Assembly (NCBI RefSeq): GCF_018588585.1
Contig: NZ_JAEUFG010000018.1
Location: forward strand, 23,490 to 87,489
Source of the DNA: Bacillus sp. SM2101
Lineage (GTDB): Bacteria; Bacillota; Bacilli; Bacillales; SM2101
Reading direction: 5' to 3'
Length of the DNA stretch: 64,000 nt
A model generated the notes under the pieces. The model was not told the DNA's origin. It made no database searches and saw only the letters and a list, made by a program, of their open reading frames with translations. The translations under genes and the position numbers were made by a program. Shown here piece after piece: positions 9,576-18,769 of this stretch. Numbering within the stretch: position 1 is the first letter of the stretch; the number at the start of each line of letters is the position of its first letter.

Positions 9576-11138
9576 ATGAGTGGTCTTAGCACAATATTTA
9601 TCGTAATAGGAGTTGTAGTTTTATTAATTCTTGCTTTAATTGCTGTATTTGTTAGCAGATACAGAACAGTTGGTCCAGATGAAGCACTTATCGTTACTGG
9701 AAGCTACTTAGGGAGTAAAAATGTTAATGTCGATGAAGGTGGCAATAAAATAAAAATAGTACGTGGTGGAGGTACATTTGTATTACCAGTATTCCAACAA
9801 TCCGAACCGCTAAGCTTGTTATCTAGTAAACTAGATGTGCAAACACCTGAAGTATATACGGAACAAGGTGTTCCTGTTATGGCAGATGGTACAGCGATTA
9901 TTAAGATTGGAAGCACAATTGGAGAAATTGCAACAGCAGCAGAGCAGTTTCTTGGGAAAACAAAGGATGCACTTCAAAATGAAGCACGAGAAGTATTAGA
10001 AGGACATCTTCGTTCTATACTAGGATCTATGACTGTAGAAGAAATTTACAAGAATCGGGAAAAATTCTCTCAAGAGGTTCAACGGGTAGCATCTCAAGAC
10101 TTAGCAAAAATGGGTTTAGTTATCGTATCATTTACGATTAAAGATGTACGCGATAAAAATGGCTACTTAGAATCATTAGGTAAACCTCGTATTGCACAAG
10201 TAAAACGTGATGCTGACATCGCGACAGCAGAAGCAGACAAAGAAACACGCATCAAGCGTGCAGAAGCAGATAAAGATGCTCAGAGAGCTGAATTAGAACG
10301 TGCAACAGAAATTGCTGAAGCAGAAAAAGAGAATCAAATGAATATTGCTGATTACCGTAGAGAGCAGGATATAGCGAAAGCACGGGCTGACCAAGCGTAT
10401 CATTTAGAGGAAGCACGTGCTAGACAGGAAGTTACAGAACAACAAATGCAAATTAGAATTATAGAGCGCCAAAAGCAAATTGAGCTTGAAGAAAAAGAAA
10501 TAACACGTCGAGAGAAGCAATATGATTCTGAGGTGAAAAAGAAAGCAGATGCTGATCGCTATGCTGTAGAGCAGTCGGCAGAAGCGGAAAAAGCTCAACA
10601 AATTGCACAAGCAGATGCACAAAAATACCGTATTGAAGCGATGGCAAGAGCAGAAGCGGAAAAAGTACGAATTGACGGTGTTGCAAAAGCAGATGCAGAA
10701 CGTGCACAAGGGGAAGCAGAAGCAGAAGTTACACGTCTTAAAGGTCTTGCAGAAGCAGAAGCGAAACAAAAAATTGCTGAAGCATTTGAAATGTACGGTC
10801 AAGCAGCAACACTTGATATGATTATTAGCATGCTTCCACAATATGCGAAGGAAGTTGCAAGTCCATTATCAAATATCGATAAAATCACTGTCGTTGACAC
10901 AGGTAGTGGAGAAAATGGTGGTGCCAACAAAGTAACAGGCTATGCTACAGATTTGATGTCAACACTACAGGAATCCCTAAAGGCCTCTTCTGGTATTGAT
11001 GTCAAAAACTTAATTGAGAATTTCTCAGGAAAAGGAAATATAAAAAATAGTTTAGACGAATTAAAGGAAGAAATGGTAAAAGAGCCTATTTTGGTAGAAG
11101 GAAAGTCGAAAGATCTAGTAACAAATGAACAACAATAA
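9576..11138 (+). CDS. floT: Flotillin
   Basis: Membrane-associated scaffold of functional membrane microdomains. A single N-terminal hydrophobic hairpin is followed by an SPFH/PHB domain (about 25-190) and a long EA-repeat coiled coil (about 205-420, rich in AEAEK/KADAERAQ). The C-terminal QAATLDMIISMLPQYAKEVASPL is typical of YuaG/FloT. At 520 residues it is close to the B. subtilis protein. Co-transcribed with nfeD and ended by a strong terminator. Confidence 0.96.
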   Translation: MSGLSTIFIVIGVVVLLILALIAVFVSRYRTVGPDEALIVTGSYLGSKNVNVDEGGNKIKIVRGGGTFVLPVFQQSEPLSLLSSKLDVQTPEVYTEQGVPVMADGTAIIKIGSTIGEIATAAEQFLGKTKDALQNEAREVLEGHLRSILGSMTVEEIYKNREKFSQEVQRVASQDLAKMGLVIVSFTIKDVRDKNGYLESLGKPRIAQVKRDADIATAEADKETRIKRAEADKDAQRAELERATEIAEAEKENQMNIADYRREQDIAKARADQAYHLEEARARQEVTEQQMQIRIIERQKQIELEEKEITRREKQYDSEVKKKADADRYAVEQSAEAEKAQQIAQADAQKYRIEAMARAEAEKVRIDGVAKADAERAQGEAEAEVTRLKGLAEAEAKQKIAEAFEMYGQAATLDMIISMLPQYAKEVASPLSNIDKITVVDTGSGENGGANKVTGYATDLMSTLQESLKASSGIDVKNLIENFSGKGNIKNSLDELKEEMVKEPILVEGKSKDLVTNEQQ

Positions 11139-11155
11139 TATTGATTTGTAAGACA

Positions 11156-11206
11156 AAAAAAGGAAATTGACATATCATCAACGATATGTCAATTTCCTTT
11201 TTGTCG
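11156..11206 (+). terminator. Terminator of the nfeD-floT operon
   Basis: An 18-bp perfect stem (AAAGGAAATTGACATATC and its complement) with a 6-nt loop and a T tract. The following 450 bp (to 11658) hold no gene I can support, only the upstream region of the next lipoprotein gene. Confidence 0.92.
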
Positions 11207-11658
11207 TGTATATTAGTCTTAATGAATTACATATATAAAGAAACCAAGTTAATATCTGAACATTTAGAAAAAGTAAAAGATACACAGTTTTATTTATAAT
11301 AAAGGTAATGTTGAAAGGTAACGATAAATGACCTTTCTCAAATAGATGATCGACTATTTTGTCATCATCACTCTTTATTTTTGATAGGAAAGGTCTGAAA
11401 CCAAGCTTTTGAAGTTGTTTTATACTGTTGTCATTGTTTTGTAGACAACTAACTTTAGTTGTTAACTTGTTTATTGTTATGGGTGAAATATAACAATCAA
11501 AGATGATAACAATTTCTATTTGTGAAAAAAGAAATACATTTGCGTTAATTTCACAGATCTAACACAATTTTATTGTAAAATGACTGTTAGATATTTTTTA
11601 CATAATAAAATTGGTAATAATGGACTTATCAATGATAGAAGGGGAGATAAATTAAATA

Positions 11659-12462
11659 ATGAAGAAGTTACTTGTATTAGTTGCAGTATTGATCATAGGG
11701 TTAGTTGGTTGTTCTAAAACAGAGGAGCCACATGTACAATTGGAATTGATTGAGGTAGTAATTCAAACGAAGCCAGCTGTAATTAATCCACAGGATGAAG
11801 TTGAAATATCCGCAACAGTAACACAGGGAGAAGGTTTTGTTAATGATGCTGATAGTGTGACCTTTGAAATTAAAAAAATGGATGAAGAGGAATCAGAGGA
11901 AGTAGAGGGAAAGCTCAAAGGAGACGGAGTTTATTTTATTAACAAAACTTTTTCAGAAGCAGGTGTTTATGCTGTTACTGCACATGTTACAGCACGAGGA
12001 TTACATACTATGCCTACGGAAGATATAACAGTCGGTTCGGCTGATGTTCAGCAAGAGAGCGAAAGCGTAATGAATGATGACTCAAGTGAGAGCATGGATA
12101 TGAGCGATGAAGATAGTCACGAGAACATGGAAAGTGAATCTAGCGACCATGAAGAAGGAAATCATGGTGAAGGACTCAAAATTCATTTTATGTCAATGGA
12201 TAATGTGAAATTAAATACTGAAGTAGCATTAACGGCACATCTCCAATTAGATAATAATCCATTATCAAAAGCTGAGGTTCAGTTTGAAGTTTGGCAGGAC
12301 GGTCAAGAAAAGCATGATTATATTGACGCTATTGAAGGTGACGCTGGAGAATATAAGGCGCTAAAAACCTTTGATACCATCGGTGAGTATAAAGTGACTG
12401 TCCATATGAAAAAGGATGAGCTTCATGATCATATTGATAAAACAATTCATGTAGTAAAATAA
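11659..12462 (+). CDS. Lipoprotein with two YtkA-like (FixH-type) domains
   Basis: Signal peptide with lipobox LVGC at residues 15-18, so a membrane-anchored surface protein. Two beta-sandwich YtkA-like repeats follow: residues 25-125 (FINKTFSEAGVYAVTAHVTARGLH) and 172-267 (EYKALKTFDTIGEYKVTVHMKK). Between them is a 45-residue linker rich in Asp, Glu, Ser, Met and His. YtkA-like proteins are generally uncharacterised; the linker could bind metal, which is inference. Monocistronic, with its own terminator. Confidence 0.85.
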   Translation: MKKLLVLVAVLIIGLVGCSKTEEPHVQLELIEVVIQTKPAVINPQDEVEISATVTQGEGFVNDADSVTFEIKKMDEEESEEVEGKLKGDGVYFINKTFSEAGVYAVTAHVTARGLHTMPTEDITVGSADVQQESESVMNDDSSESMDMSDEDSHENMESESSDHEEGNHGEGLKIHFMSMDNVKLNTEVALTAHLQLDNNPLSKAEVQFEVWQDGQEKHDYIDAIEGDAGEYKALKTFDTIGEYKVTVHMKKDELHDHIDKTIHVVK

Positions 12463-12511
12463 CCTATAAAAGGAAGGTTATAAGGATAAAGCTAAAACTA
12501 GACAGCTATTG

Positions 12512-12556
12512 GGGCGACTCTAAGTCGATAATTCGACTTAGAGCCGCTCTTTTTTA
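12512..12556 (+). terminator. Terminator after the YtkA-like lipoprotein
   Basis: Stem pairing GCGACTCTAAGTCGA with TCGACTTAGAGCCGC (one mismatch), followed by six T residues. Confidence 0.9.
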
Positions 12557-12675
12557 TTGGAGTAAATTGGCAATATTTTTTATGTTTTTTTGTCATCATT
12601 GGAATGGAATTATGGTAATTAGCACCAAAAATTAAGTTGCGTTTTTTATGTGGTTCGATTTATACTAGATATATA

Positions 12676-12691
12676 ATTCTTTATAAAGAAC
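12676..12691. promoter_or_regulatory. Putative SinR operator upstream of the PilZ-like gene
   Basis: ATTCTTTATAAAGAAC is an inverted pair of the SinR half-site GTTCTYT. Its reverse complement differs by one base from the site at 13591-13606. It lies 63 bp before the PilZ-like start. SinR is encoded 2.2 kb downstream. Operator function is inferred from sequence alone. Confidence 0.6.
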
Positions 12692-12753
12692 TTAAAATTC
12701 ATTAAGGAGAACAGTTTTGAGGATTATAATGTCCTTTTTTGGAGGTGAATTTT

Positions 12754-13143
12754 TTGTTACCGATAAGCATACAACAACCTGCTAGTGGGGTTGTATCAAT
12801 TGTGAGATATAGAAATCAGTCTATCCAAACGAAAAGTGCAGCTATTAAAATTATCTCTTTTCAAGATGATGGGTTAATTTTTGTTTGTGATTTGAAATTT
12901 CCTGTGAGTAAAGAAATAATTTTAAAAATTAACTTAGATATATTTAAAGAAGAAATAAATGTATTTGGAAGTATCGATGAAAGGTGTGAAATAGGAATAA
13001 AAGGATATGAGCATGTGATTGTTTACCATTTAGTAAGTGATGAGGTTATTGGAGACCTTTCAGAGGTAACAAAAAAATATTTGAAATTATCATTGTATAA
13101 AAAGAACCTAGAGATTATACAACAACAAGATAAGATGTATTGA
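12754..13143 (+). CDS. PilZ-like small protein
   Basis: About 129 residues. The middle (AAIKIISFQDDGLIFVCDLKFPVSKEIILKI) has the strand pattern of a PilZ beta-barrel, but the RxxxR and [DN]xSxxG c-di-GMP motifs are not intact, so ligand binding is doubtful. The TTG at 12754 has GGAGGTGA 5 nt upstream, so I prefer it over the TTG five codons earlier, which overlaps that site. First gene of a block with a SinR paralog, a sortase and sinIR. Confidence 0.65.
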   Translation: MLPISIQQPASGVVSIVRYRNQSIQTKSAAIKIISFQDDGLIFVCDLKFPVSKEIILKINLDIFKEEINVFGSIDERCEIGIKGYEHVIVYHLVSDEVIGDLSEVTKKYLKLSLYKKNLEIIQQQDKMY

Positions 13144-13198
13144 GTAGAGAAAGGGAGATGGTGCTCACTAAAGAAAAAATGCCGAAGGAGGAAAATAA

Positions 13199-13519
13199 AT
13201 GGATGGTTGTAAGGTAAAAGAGATAAGAATAATGCAAGGGATTTCATTGTCAGAACTTTCTAAACTATCGGGTGTTTCTAAATCATATTTAAGTATCATT
13301 GAAAGAGGCATACAGAAGAACCCTAGTATAGAAATAATTTGTAAAATTGCAGCAGCACTTAATGTGAATGTTGAAAAACTTATCAGTCCAAATGATGAAA
13401 AGTATATACATAAAGAAATAGATAATGAGGTTTTAGCATTAGCATTAGAGTTTTCTCAAGTTGATATTGATAAGGAAAAAGTAAAAAAATTTAAAGAATT
13501 CATCGAATTGCTCAAGTAA
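13199..13519 (+). CDS. SinR/SlrR-like HTH regulator
   Basis: 106 residues. XRE-type HTH at 1-65 (LSELSKLSGVSKSYLSIIERGIQKNPSIEIICKIAAAL) resembles the SinR DNA-binding domain almost residue for residue, and a short C-terminal helical region (VKKFKEFIELLK) resembles the SinI/SinR interaction helix. Strong AAGGAGG ribosome site. By analogy with SlrR it may pair with SinR; that is inference. Confidence 0.85.
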   Translation: MDGCKVKEIRIMQGISLSELSKLSGVSKSYLSIIERGIQKNPSIEIICKIAAALNVNVEKLISPNDEKYIHKEIDNEVLALALEFSQVDIDKEKVKKFKEFIELLK

Positions 13520-13590
13520 ACAATATAGGGGGCTTGTATATAAGTCTTTGCTTCTTTCGATTTGAGACTAAGAATAGCTATCAATTTATT

Positions 13591-13606
13591 GTTCTTTATT
13601 AAGAAT
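13591..13606. promoter_or_regulatory. Putative SinR operator upstream of the sortase gene
   Basis: GTTCTTTATTAAGAAT, an inverted pair of SinR half-sites nearly identical to the site at 12676-12691 in the opposite orientation. It lies about 100 bp before the sortase start, in a 185-bp gap that otherwise holds no gene. Confidence 0.6.
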
Positions 13607-13704
13607 ATGAGTGATTTGTCTGTTGTATGACAAGTATTAAACATGTTGTATTTTATCAGTAAGAACAAATAAGATGATTTAACCGTTGGTGGAGAAGGAG
13701 ATTC

Positions 13705-14358
13705 ATGAAAAAATTTTATATTTGTTTTGTTTTTCTTGGTATCTTAATTATTGCTTATCCAAAAGTGAATAATTTTTATAACTCTTACAATCAACAAAAG
13801 TTATTACAGTCCTTCAAACAAGTATCACCAGTGACGATAGATGATAACTTACAAAGTAATTACCAGGCGGTAAATCAAGTATTAAACAAAGGTGAGACAA
13901 TTGACTCTGGAAAGATAACTAAAAGTCAACCAGATAAAGTATTAGAAAGTGAAAATCTCGACGTTATAGGTACGCTTTCAATTAATAAAATTGAGTTAAT
14001 TCTACCGATTGTTGAGGGGTCTTCAGATAAAGACTTGAAATATGCTGCTGGTCATTTAATTGAAACGGCTCCTATAGGTAAAAAAGGTAACGCTGCTATC
14101 GCAGCACACCGAAGTTATACTTACGGAAAATTTTTTAATAGATTAGATGAACTTGAAAGTGGGGATGAGATAGTCATTCAAACCCTTACTGATAATCATG
14201 TGTATTCTGTTTTTAATAAGATAGTAGTTTTACCAACTGATATGTCTGTTCTTTCTAATCTAGGAGATGATTCATATATTACGTTAATTACCTGCGATCC
14301 TATTAAGAATCCTACTCATCGTTTAATTGTTCAGGCACAAAAGAAAAATGATGACTGA
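13705..14358 (+). CDS. Class D sortase
   Basis: 217 residues: N-terminal membrane anchor (FYICFVFLGILIIAYP), then the sortase barrel. Catalytic histidine in AIAAHRSY, cysteine in TLITCDP and arginine in PTHRLIV are all present. Sortases covalently attach sorting-signal proteins to the wall; no substrate with an LPxTG-like signal is visible in this window. A strong GAAGGAGA ribosome site sets the start. Its position between SinR-type regulators suggests matrix or surface remodelling during multicellular growth. Confidence 0.92.
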   Translation: MKKFYICFVFLGILIIAYPKVNNFYNSYNQQKLLQSFKQVSPVTIDDNLQSNYQAVNQVLNKGETIDSGKITKSQPDKVLESENLDVIGTLSINKIELILPIVEGSSDKDLKYAAGHLIETAPIGKKGNAAIAAHRSYTYGKFFNRLDELESGDEIVIQTLTDNHVYSVFNKIVVLPTDMSVLSNLGDDSYITLITCDPIKNPTHRLIVQAQKKNDD

Positions 14359-14528
14359 CAGAGGATTTTTGCCTACAGCCTTGTTGTTATTACGAAGAAA
14401 AATGCGGGACATAAGAGAAAATTTATTATTAGGTAATTCCTATGGAAAAAAATTTTTTGAGATGTTCAGGGAAGAGGATATATAGCAACAAAGTATATAA
14501 CAAAGAAAACTATTGTGGAGGGGAAAAA

Positions 14529-14654
14529 ATGAGTAATACAAAGCAGCAAGTAAAGCTCGATGAGGAGTGGGTTGATTTAATTCTTACAGCATTAGAAATT
14601 GGTTTACCTGTAGAGGAAATACGTAATTTCTTAAAAGATGTCAAACAAGCATAA
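14529..14654 (+). CDS. sinI: SinI-type antirepressor
   Basis: 41 residues. The LDEEWVDLILTALEIGLPVEEIRNFL core matches the SinI helix that binds SinR and removes it from DNA. The ATG at 14529 has GGAGGGG at ideal spacing; a longer in-frame extension to 14442 lacks one. Located 200 bp upstream of sinR, as in other Bacillus. B. subtilis sinI is driven by Spo0A~P; no site was identified here. Confidence 0.92.
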   Translation: MSNTKQQVKLDEEWVDLILTALEIGLPVEEIRNFLKDVKQA

Positions 14655-14860
14655 TTGAAAAAATCTACTGTGCTTTAAGTTGTTATGATTTTATGAAACA
14701 ATCATCTCTTGCTCTATGGTATACTAAAACATATATGCGAAAATGTTTAGTAAATGAATATATACGGAGAAATAATTCGAATAGTTTTTATGTCCAATGA
14801 ATTTAGATAACCAATAAAACATTTTAACTCTAACATAGAAAGAAATAAGTAGGTGAAAAA

Positions 14861-15187
14861 ATGATAGGGGAACGCGTGAAAAAATACCGATTACAAAAAG
14901 AATTATCACTAACAGAGTTGGCTGATCGTGCCGGGGTTGCAAAATCATATTTAAGCTCTTTAGAGCGCAATCTCCAGTCAAATCCTTCTGTTCAGTTTTT
15001 AGAAAAAATTTCAATGGTTTTAGATGTTTCAGTCAATTCATTATTGTTTGATGAAGATGAAATACCCGATGAAGATCTTGATTCTGAATGGATAAACCTT
15101 GTAAGAGAGGCAATGGATTCTGGTGTTTCGAAAAATGATTTTAAAGAATTTTTAGAATTTAACAAATGGAAACTTAAAAAACAATAA
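14861..15187 (+). CDS. sinR: Biofilm master repressor SinR
   Basis: 108 residues beginning MIGERVKKYR, with the HTH LTELADRAGVAKSYLSSLERNLQSNPSVQFLEKIS and the C-terminal multimerisation/SinI-binding domain LDSEWINLVREAMDSGVSKNDFKEFLEF. The order sinI-sinR is canonical. Ends in an intrinsic terminator. Confidence 0.96.
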   Translation: MIGERVKKYRLQKELSLTELADRAGVAKSYLSSLERNLQSNPSVQFLEKISMVLDVSVNSLLFDEDEIPDEDLDSEWINLVREAMDSGVSKNDFKEFLEFNKWKLKKQ

Positions 15188-15228
15188 TATTCTTTTAACA
15201 ATATTAATAACAACTTACATGCTCATCG

Positions 15229-15270
15229 AGCTCTTATGTGGATTATTCTTCATAGGGGCTTTTTGTTTTT
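15229..15270 (+). terminator. sinR terminator
   Basis: AGCTCTTATG pairs with CATAGGGGCT (ten pairs including G-U), followed by a T run. Confidence 0.8.
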
Positions 15271-15365
15271 TCTTTGAACTATTTGATAGGGGCATTCGTA
15301 TTATACATGATTAACACATTTTTAATACTTGTTCACAAAACTATATTTTTTAGAGGTGGTTTGTA

Positions 15366-15569
15366 TTGAGTGTGCTTAAATATTGTTTAATTACTTTAAT
15401 CATATGTTTTCAAATACTTGGGTTTGTATTTCTCTTAATTAAATTCAAAGTAAGTTTGTATTTTTTTGGTAGTGCTTTTGTTATTTTAATCATGTTACTT
15501 GTCATGTTAATTTTTGAACGTTTAAAAGAAAAAAAGGAGGAAGATCAAGATGATCTTAGTAACTACTGA
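15366..15569 (+). CDS. Small membrane protein, function unknown
   Basis: 67 residues with two hydrophobic segments (about 5-30 and 33-52) and a charged tail ERLKEKKEEDQDDLSNY. TTG start with AGAGGTGG. Overlaps the next gene by 20 bp, and that gene's AAGGAGG ribosome site lies inside this reading frame, so the two are translationally coupled. Confidence 0.7.
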   Translation: MSVLKYCLITLIICFQILGFVFLLIKFKVSLYFFGSAFVILIMLLVMLIFERLKEKKEEDQDDLSNY

Positions 15570-15864
15570 TTTTGTCCCAGGGAAAGAGATCAAACAATTA
15601 ATAGGGTTTGTTAGAGGAAATACTGTGCAAACGAAGCATATTGGTAAAGATATCATGGCAGGGCTTAAGACACTTGTTGGAGGAGAAATTAAAGAATATA
15701 CAGAAGTCATGGATGAGGCTCGGCAGCGGGCGATTAGCAGAATGGTAGAAGATGCAAAAAGTAAAGGGGCGAATGCCATTATATGTTTACGCTTAGAAAC
15801 ATCTAATGTGATGACAGGTGCTTCTGAAATCATTGCATTCGGAACAGCTGTAGTAGTTGAATAG
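15550..15864 (+). CDS. YbjQ/UPF0145 family protein
   Basis: 104 residues; the family signature is visible (VRGNTVQTKHIGKDIMAGLKTLVGGEIKEYTEVMDEARQRAISRM and GANAIICLRLETSNVM). Members form pentamers with a dodecin-like fold and were once called heavy-metal-binding; the role is not established. Translationally coupled to the small membrane protein before it. Confidence 0.92.
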   Translation: MILVTTDFVPGKEIKQLIGFVRGNTVQTKHIGKDIMAGLKTLVGGEIKEYTEVMDEARQRAISRMVEDAKSKGANAIICLRLETSNVMTGASEIIAFGTAVVVE

Positions 15865-16183
15865 TAAGTTTATTTCGTGAAATTTGTTGCTTTCTTATTA
15901 AATTAGTACAGTTTCGCGATGGAAATCCCCATCGTTTAAATGTGAAAAGTTGATATGATATTCCTTTTTGCTTTTCTAAAAACGATTATAACTAAAGTTC
16001 AGGAAATCTCTTCTTCTCTAAAGACTATAAAAATTTTATACCTTGTAAAAAGCTGTGAGTCATGATATTCACTCAACTGTCATATATATTAATTGAGAAA
16101 TCTAGTACATGTGTTATACTATGAAAAGAAATAACTAAAGGCTTTCTTAGGAAAGTATGAGACAGCCTAACTAAATATATTAA

Positions 16184-16276
16184 CACTAGGGGAGTCTGAT
16201 TAAAGACTGAGATGGAAGCTTGTTTCCAGACCCTTTGAACCTGATCTGGCTGACACCAGCGTAGGGAAGTGGACAA
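16184..16276 (+). promoter_or_regulatory. TPP (THI-box) riboswitch aptamer
   Basis: Conserved THI elements in order: GGGGAGTCTG, ACTGAGA (16206-16212), the P3 arm, ACCCTTTGAACCTGATCTGG and CCAGCGTAGGGAAGTGG. The P4/P5 core reads GGCTGACACCAGC where many examples have TAAT in the loop, a modest deviation. The strong terminator at 16385-16414 is the probable expression platform switching off tenI-thiOSGF when thiamine pyrophosphate binds. The 15865-16183 stretch upstream contains no gene, only a degenerate resemblance to the 160-bp repeat near 15872-15915. Confidence 0.95.
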
Positions 16277-16384
16277 CATGTGATAATGACTTTGTCTTCA
16301 TGCTTAATTTATGAAATAGGTGTGAGACATATTATTCATGAATTGGATTAATAACGTCAACTATTCATGCATTCGATACATGTA

Positions 16385-16414
16385 AACCCACTCTTACGCA
16401 AGAGTGGGTTTTTT
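16385..16414 (+). terminator. Terminator of the TPP riboswitch
   Basis: AACCCACTCTT pairs perfectly with AAGAGTGGGTT around an ACGC loop, then a T run. A further 257 bp without a gene separate it from tenI. Confidence 0.93.
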
Positions 16415-16671
16415 AGTTGCTTATGCTTATGACTGTTGCTGGCGGCATGTACATTTCAATATTGTTATTTTCCTATTTGCCAATCACGTCTAGGACACAA
16501 ATTATAGTATATGGGTAATTCTCAATATCGATGAGCCGTTTGGATTGCTAAGTAAATTTAAGTTGGTACATTCCTCATCTTGATATGTGAGACCGTTTAT
16601 TAGTGAGTAATGTCTAGAGCTGAATAAACTAAGCTCAAATACTTGACTAAATTTATTTACAAGGAGGTCTT

Positions 16672-17289
16672 ATGGCAAACAAAGAGCTACATATTGTTTC
16701 AACTGGGACACAATCAATCAACACGTTTGTTTCGATTATTAGTGAGATTCATCCTTTTGCAACTGCTATACATTTACGTGAAAAACAAATGTCAGCGAGA
16801 GACTTATACCAAACGATTAATCAACTAATTCAACGAAGTGTACCACTTAATAAAATAGTCATAAATGACCGAATTGATGTTGCTTCAATTGCTGAAGTTG
16901 GTGGTGTTCAGCTAGCATATCATAGCTTATCAGTAGGCGATGTGAAAAGGGCATTTCCAAAACTTCGCATTGGGAAGTCTGTTCATTCATTAGAAGAGGC
17001 TGTTGAAGCAGAACTGCAAGGGGCTGACTATGTGATATATGGTCATATTTATCCTACCTCCTCCAAAAAAGGAGTGATAGCTAAAGGGGTTGATAGCGTC
17101 GAAGAATTAAAAAAACAGCTATCTATACCTTTAATTGTCATTGGAGGAATTAAACCATCTCATATTCCTGAACTGATAGATAGAGGAGTAGATGGAGTGG
17201 CAGTATTGTCAGGCGTATTATTAGCCCAAACGCCTATAGAAGCAGTAAAGGAATATTCAAAAATGTTATCGAAAGAGATGATTACATGA
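16672..17289 (+). CDS. tenI: Thiazole tautomerase TenI
   Basis: 205-residue TIM barrel related to ThiE. The characteristic YGHIYPTSSKKG with the catalytic histidine, and IGGIKPSHIPELIDRGVDGVAVLSG, mark TenI, which aromatises the thiazole phosphate made by ThiG. AAGGAGG ribosome site. Overlaps thiO by four bases (ATGA). tenA, which precedes tenI in B. subtilis, is absent. Confidence 0.93.
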   Translation: MANKELHIVSTGTQSINTFVSIISEIHPFATAIHLREKQMSARDLYQTINQLIQRSVPLNKIVINDRIDVASIAEVGGVQLAYHSLSVGDVKRAFPKLRIGKSVHSLEEAVEAELQGADYVIYGHIYPTSSKKGVIAKGVDSVEELKKQLSIPLIVIGGIKPSHIPELIDRGVDGVAVLSGVLLAQTPIEAVKEYSKMLSKEMIT

Positions 17290-18395
17290 AGAAAACGTAT
17301 GATGCCATCGTTATTGGTGGGGGTATAAATGGTGGTTCAATCGCTTATCATCTAGCAAAGCGAGGGCACCATGTGCTGGTCATTGAGAAAGATCAATTAG
17401 GTAGTAAAGCTTCTGGTGCTGCTGCAGGGATGTTAGCAGCTCAAGCGGAATTAACTGAGGATGGGCCACTGTTTCAATTAGCTAAAAAAAGCAGGAGCAT
17501 GTTTCCTACAACGATCGAGGAATTAGAAAGCAAATCGAACGTCCATATTGGATATGTGAACAAAGGAATGCTCAAGATTGCAATAAGTGAAGAAGAGGAG
17601 CAGCAATTAAAACACATTATTCAATTGCAGAAAAATATTGGGGAACAAACTGAATATTTAACATCTGAAGAAGTGAGAGCATATGAACCTTCACTGTCTT
17701 CAATTGTAAGAGGAGCTATGAGTATACCTACAGATGGCCAAGTGTCCGCTCATGATTTAACGATTGCATTTTTTAGGGCAGCAAGGGTGCTAGGAGCTAC
17801 GATCAAAGAGGAAACAAATGTTTATTCATTAATCATAAAAAACAATAGAATCCAAGGTGTTGTGACAAACGAGGGTGAATTCCATTCCGAACGGATTATT
17901 GTAGCTAGCGGTGCTTGGACGGACATGGTTGTCAAGCAAACTGGGTTGTCATTGCCTAGCTATCCAGTAAAAGGGGAATGTTTAGCTGTCAAGACTGACA
18001 AACCTCTGTTAACACAAACAATCTTTTCTCATCATTGTTACCTAGTTCCAAAAAAGGGTGGAAGAATAATTATTGGAGCAACAATGTACCCAAATACATT
18101 CAATACGACAGTATCTACGGGTTCCGTTTGTAGTCTAATAGAGAAAGCTTCGATCATTTTACCAGAAATCATCAACACTCAATTTGAAAAAACATGGTCA
18201 GGCATTCGTCCTCAAACTCACGATGGTATGCCTTTGTTAGGGGAGCACCCGCATGTGGAGGGCTTAATTATAGCTACAGGGCATTATCGTAATGGGATTT
18301 TGTTAGCCCCTATAACTGGCAAAGTTACTGCTGATTTAGTTGAAGGAATCGATCTTGATCATGAGTTAATACACCATTTTCGAATTGATCGTTAA
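17286..18395 (+). CDS. thiO: Glycine oxidase ThiO
   Basis: 369-residue FAD enzyme that oxidises glycine to iminoacetate (dehydroglycine) for thiazole synthesis. N-terminal dinucleotide fold GGGINGGSIAYHLAKRGHHVLVIEK, SGAAAGMLAAQAE, and a C-terminal WSGIRPQTHDGMPLLGEHP plus HYRNGILLAPITG. Coupled to tenI. Confidence 0.95.
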   Translation: MKKTYDAIVIGGGINGGSIAYHLAKRGHHVLVIEKDQLGSKASGAAAGMLAAQAELTEDGPLFQLAKKSRSMFPTTIEELESKSNVHIGYVNKGMLKIAISEEEEQQLKHIIQLQKNIGEQTEYLTSEEVRAYEPSLSSIVRGAMSIPTDGQVSAHDLTIAFFRAARVLGATIKEETNVYSLIIKNNRIQGVVTNEGEFHSERIIVASGAWTDMVVKQTGLSLPSYPVKGECLAVKTDKPLLTQTIFSHHCYLVPKKGGRIIIGATMYPNTFNTTVSTGSVCSLIEKASIILPEIINTQFEKTWSGIRPQTHDGMPLLGEHPHVEGLIIATGHYRNGILLAPITGKVTADLVEGIDLDHELIHHFRIDR

Positions 18396-18564
18396 AATGA
18401 TTGGGTTTTTAAATATAGGTTCTTTTTCCGTATGTTTTGTTGATGAGATATACAGCTAGCTTACGCAAACAGATTGAATGTTGTACGCAAATCAACACCG
18501 AGCTAGAAAATATGAAAATAACAATCTATGATTAGACAATGTTGTTAGTGAAAGGAGTGTGAGA

Positions 18565-18768
18565 ATGAAGTTATTTATTAATGGTGATCGGGTTGATGTA
18601 CCTGATACTTTAGAAAATATATCAGATGTACTCGCCCACTTCGAGCTTGAGGATAACATTGTTATTGTTGAAATTAACTCTACTATTTTACAAAAGCAGG
18701 ATCATAAAGATACACAAGTAAATGATAATGACAGAATTGAGATTGTACATTTTGTAGGAGGCGGTTAA
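18565..18768 (+). CDS. thiS: Sulfur carrier protein ThiS
   Basis: 67-residue ubiquitin-like protein ending in the required GG (VHFVGGG), which ThiF adenylates and which becomes the thiocarboxylate sulfur donor for ThiG. The ATG at 18565 sits 7 nt after AAGGAG; an upstream GTG at 18559 is less likely. Confidence 0.95.
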   Translation: MKLFINGDRVDVPDTLENISDVLAHFELEDNIVIVEINSTILQKQDHKDTQVNDNDRIEIVHFVGGG

Positions 18769-18769
18769 T

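Noticed and set aside
13158..13217. 19-codon frame (MVLTKEKMPKEENKWMVVR) before the SinR paralog
   Set aside because: Contains the ribosome site of the next gene and has no independent support.
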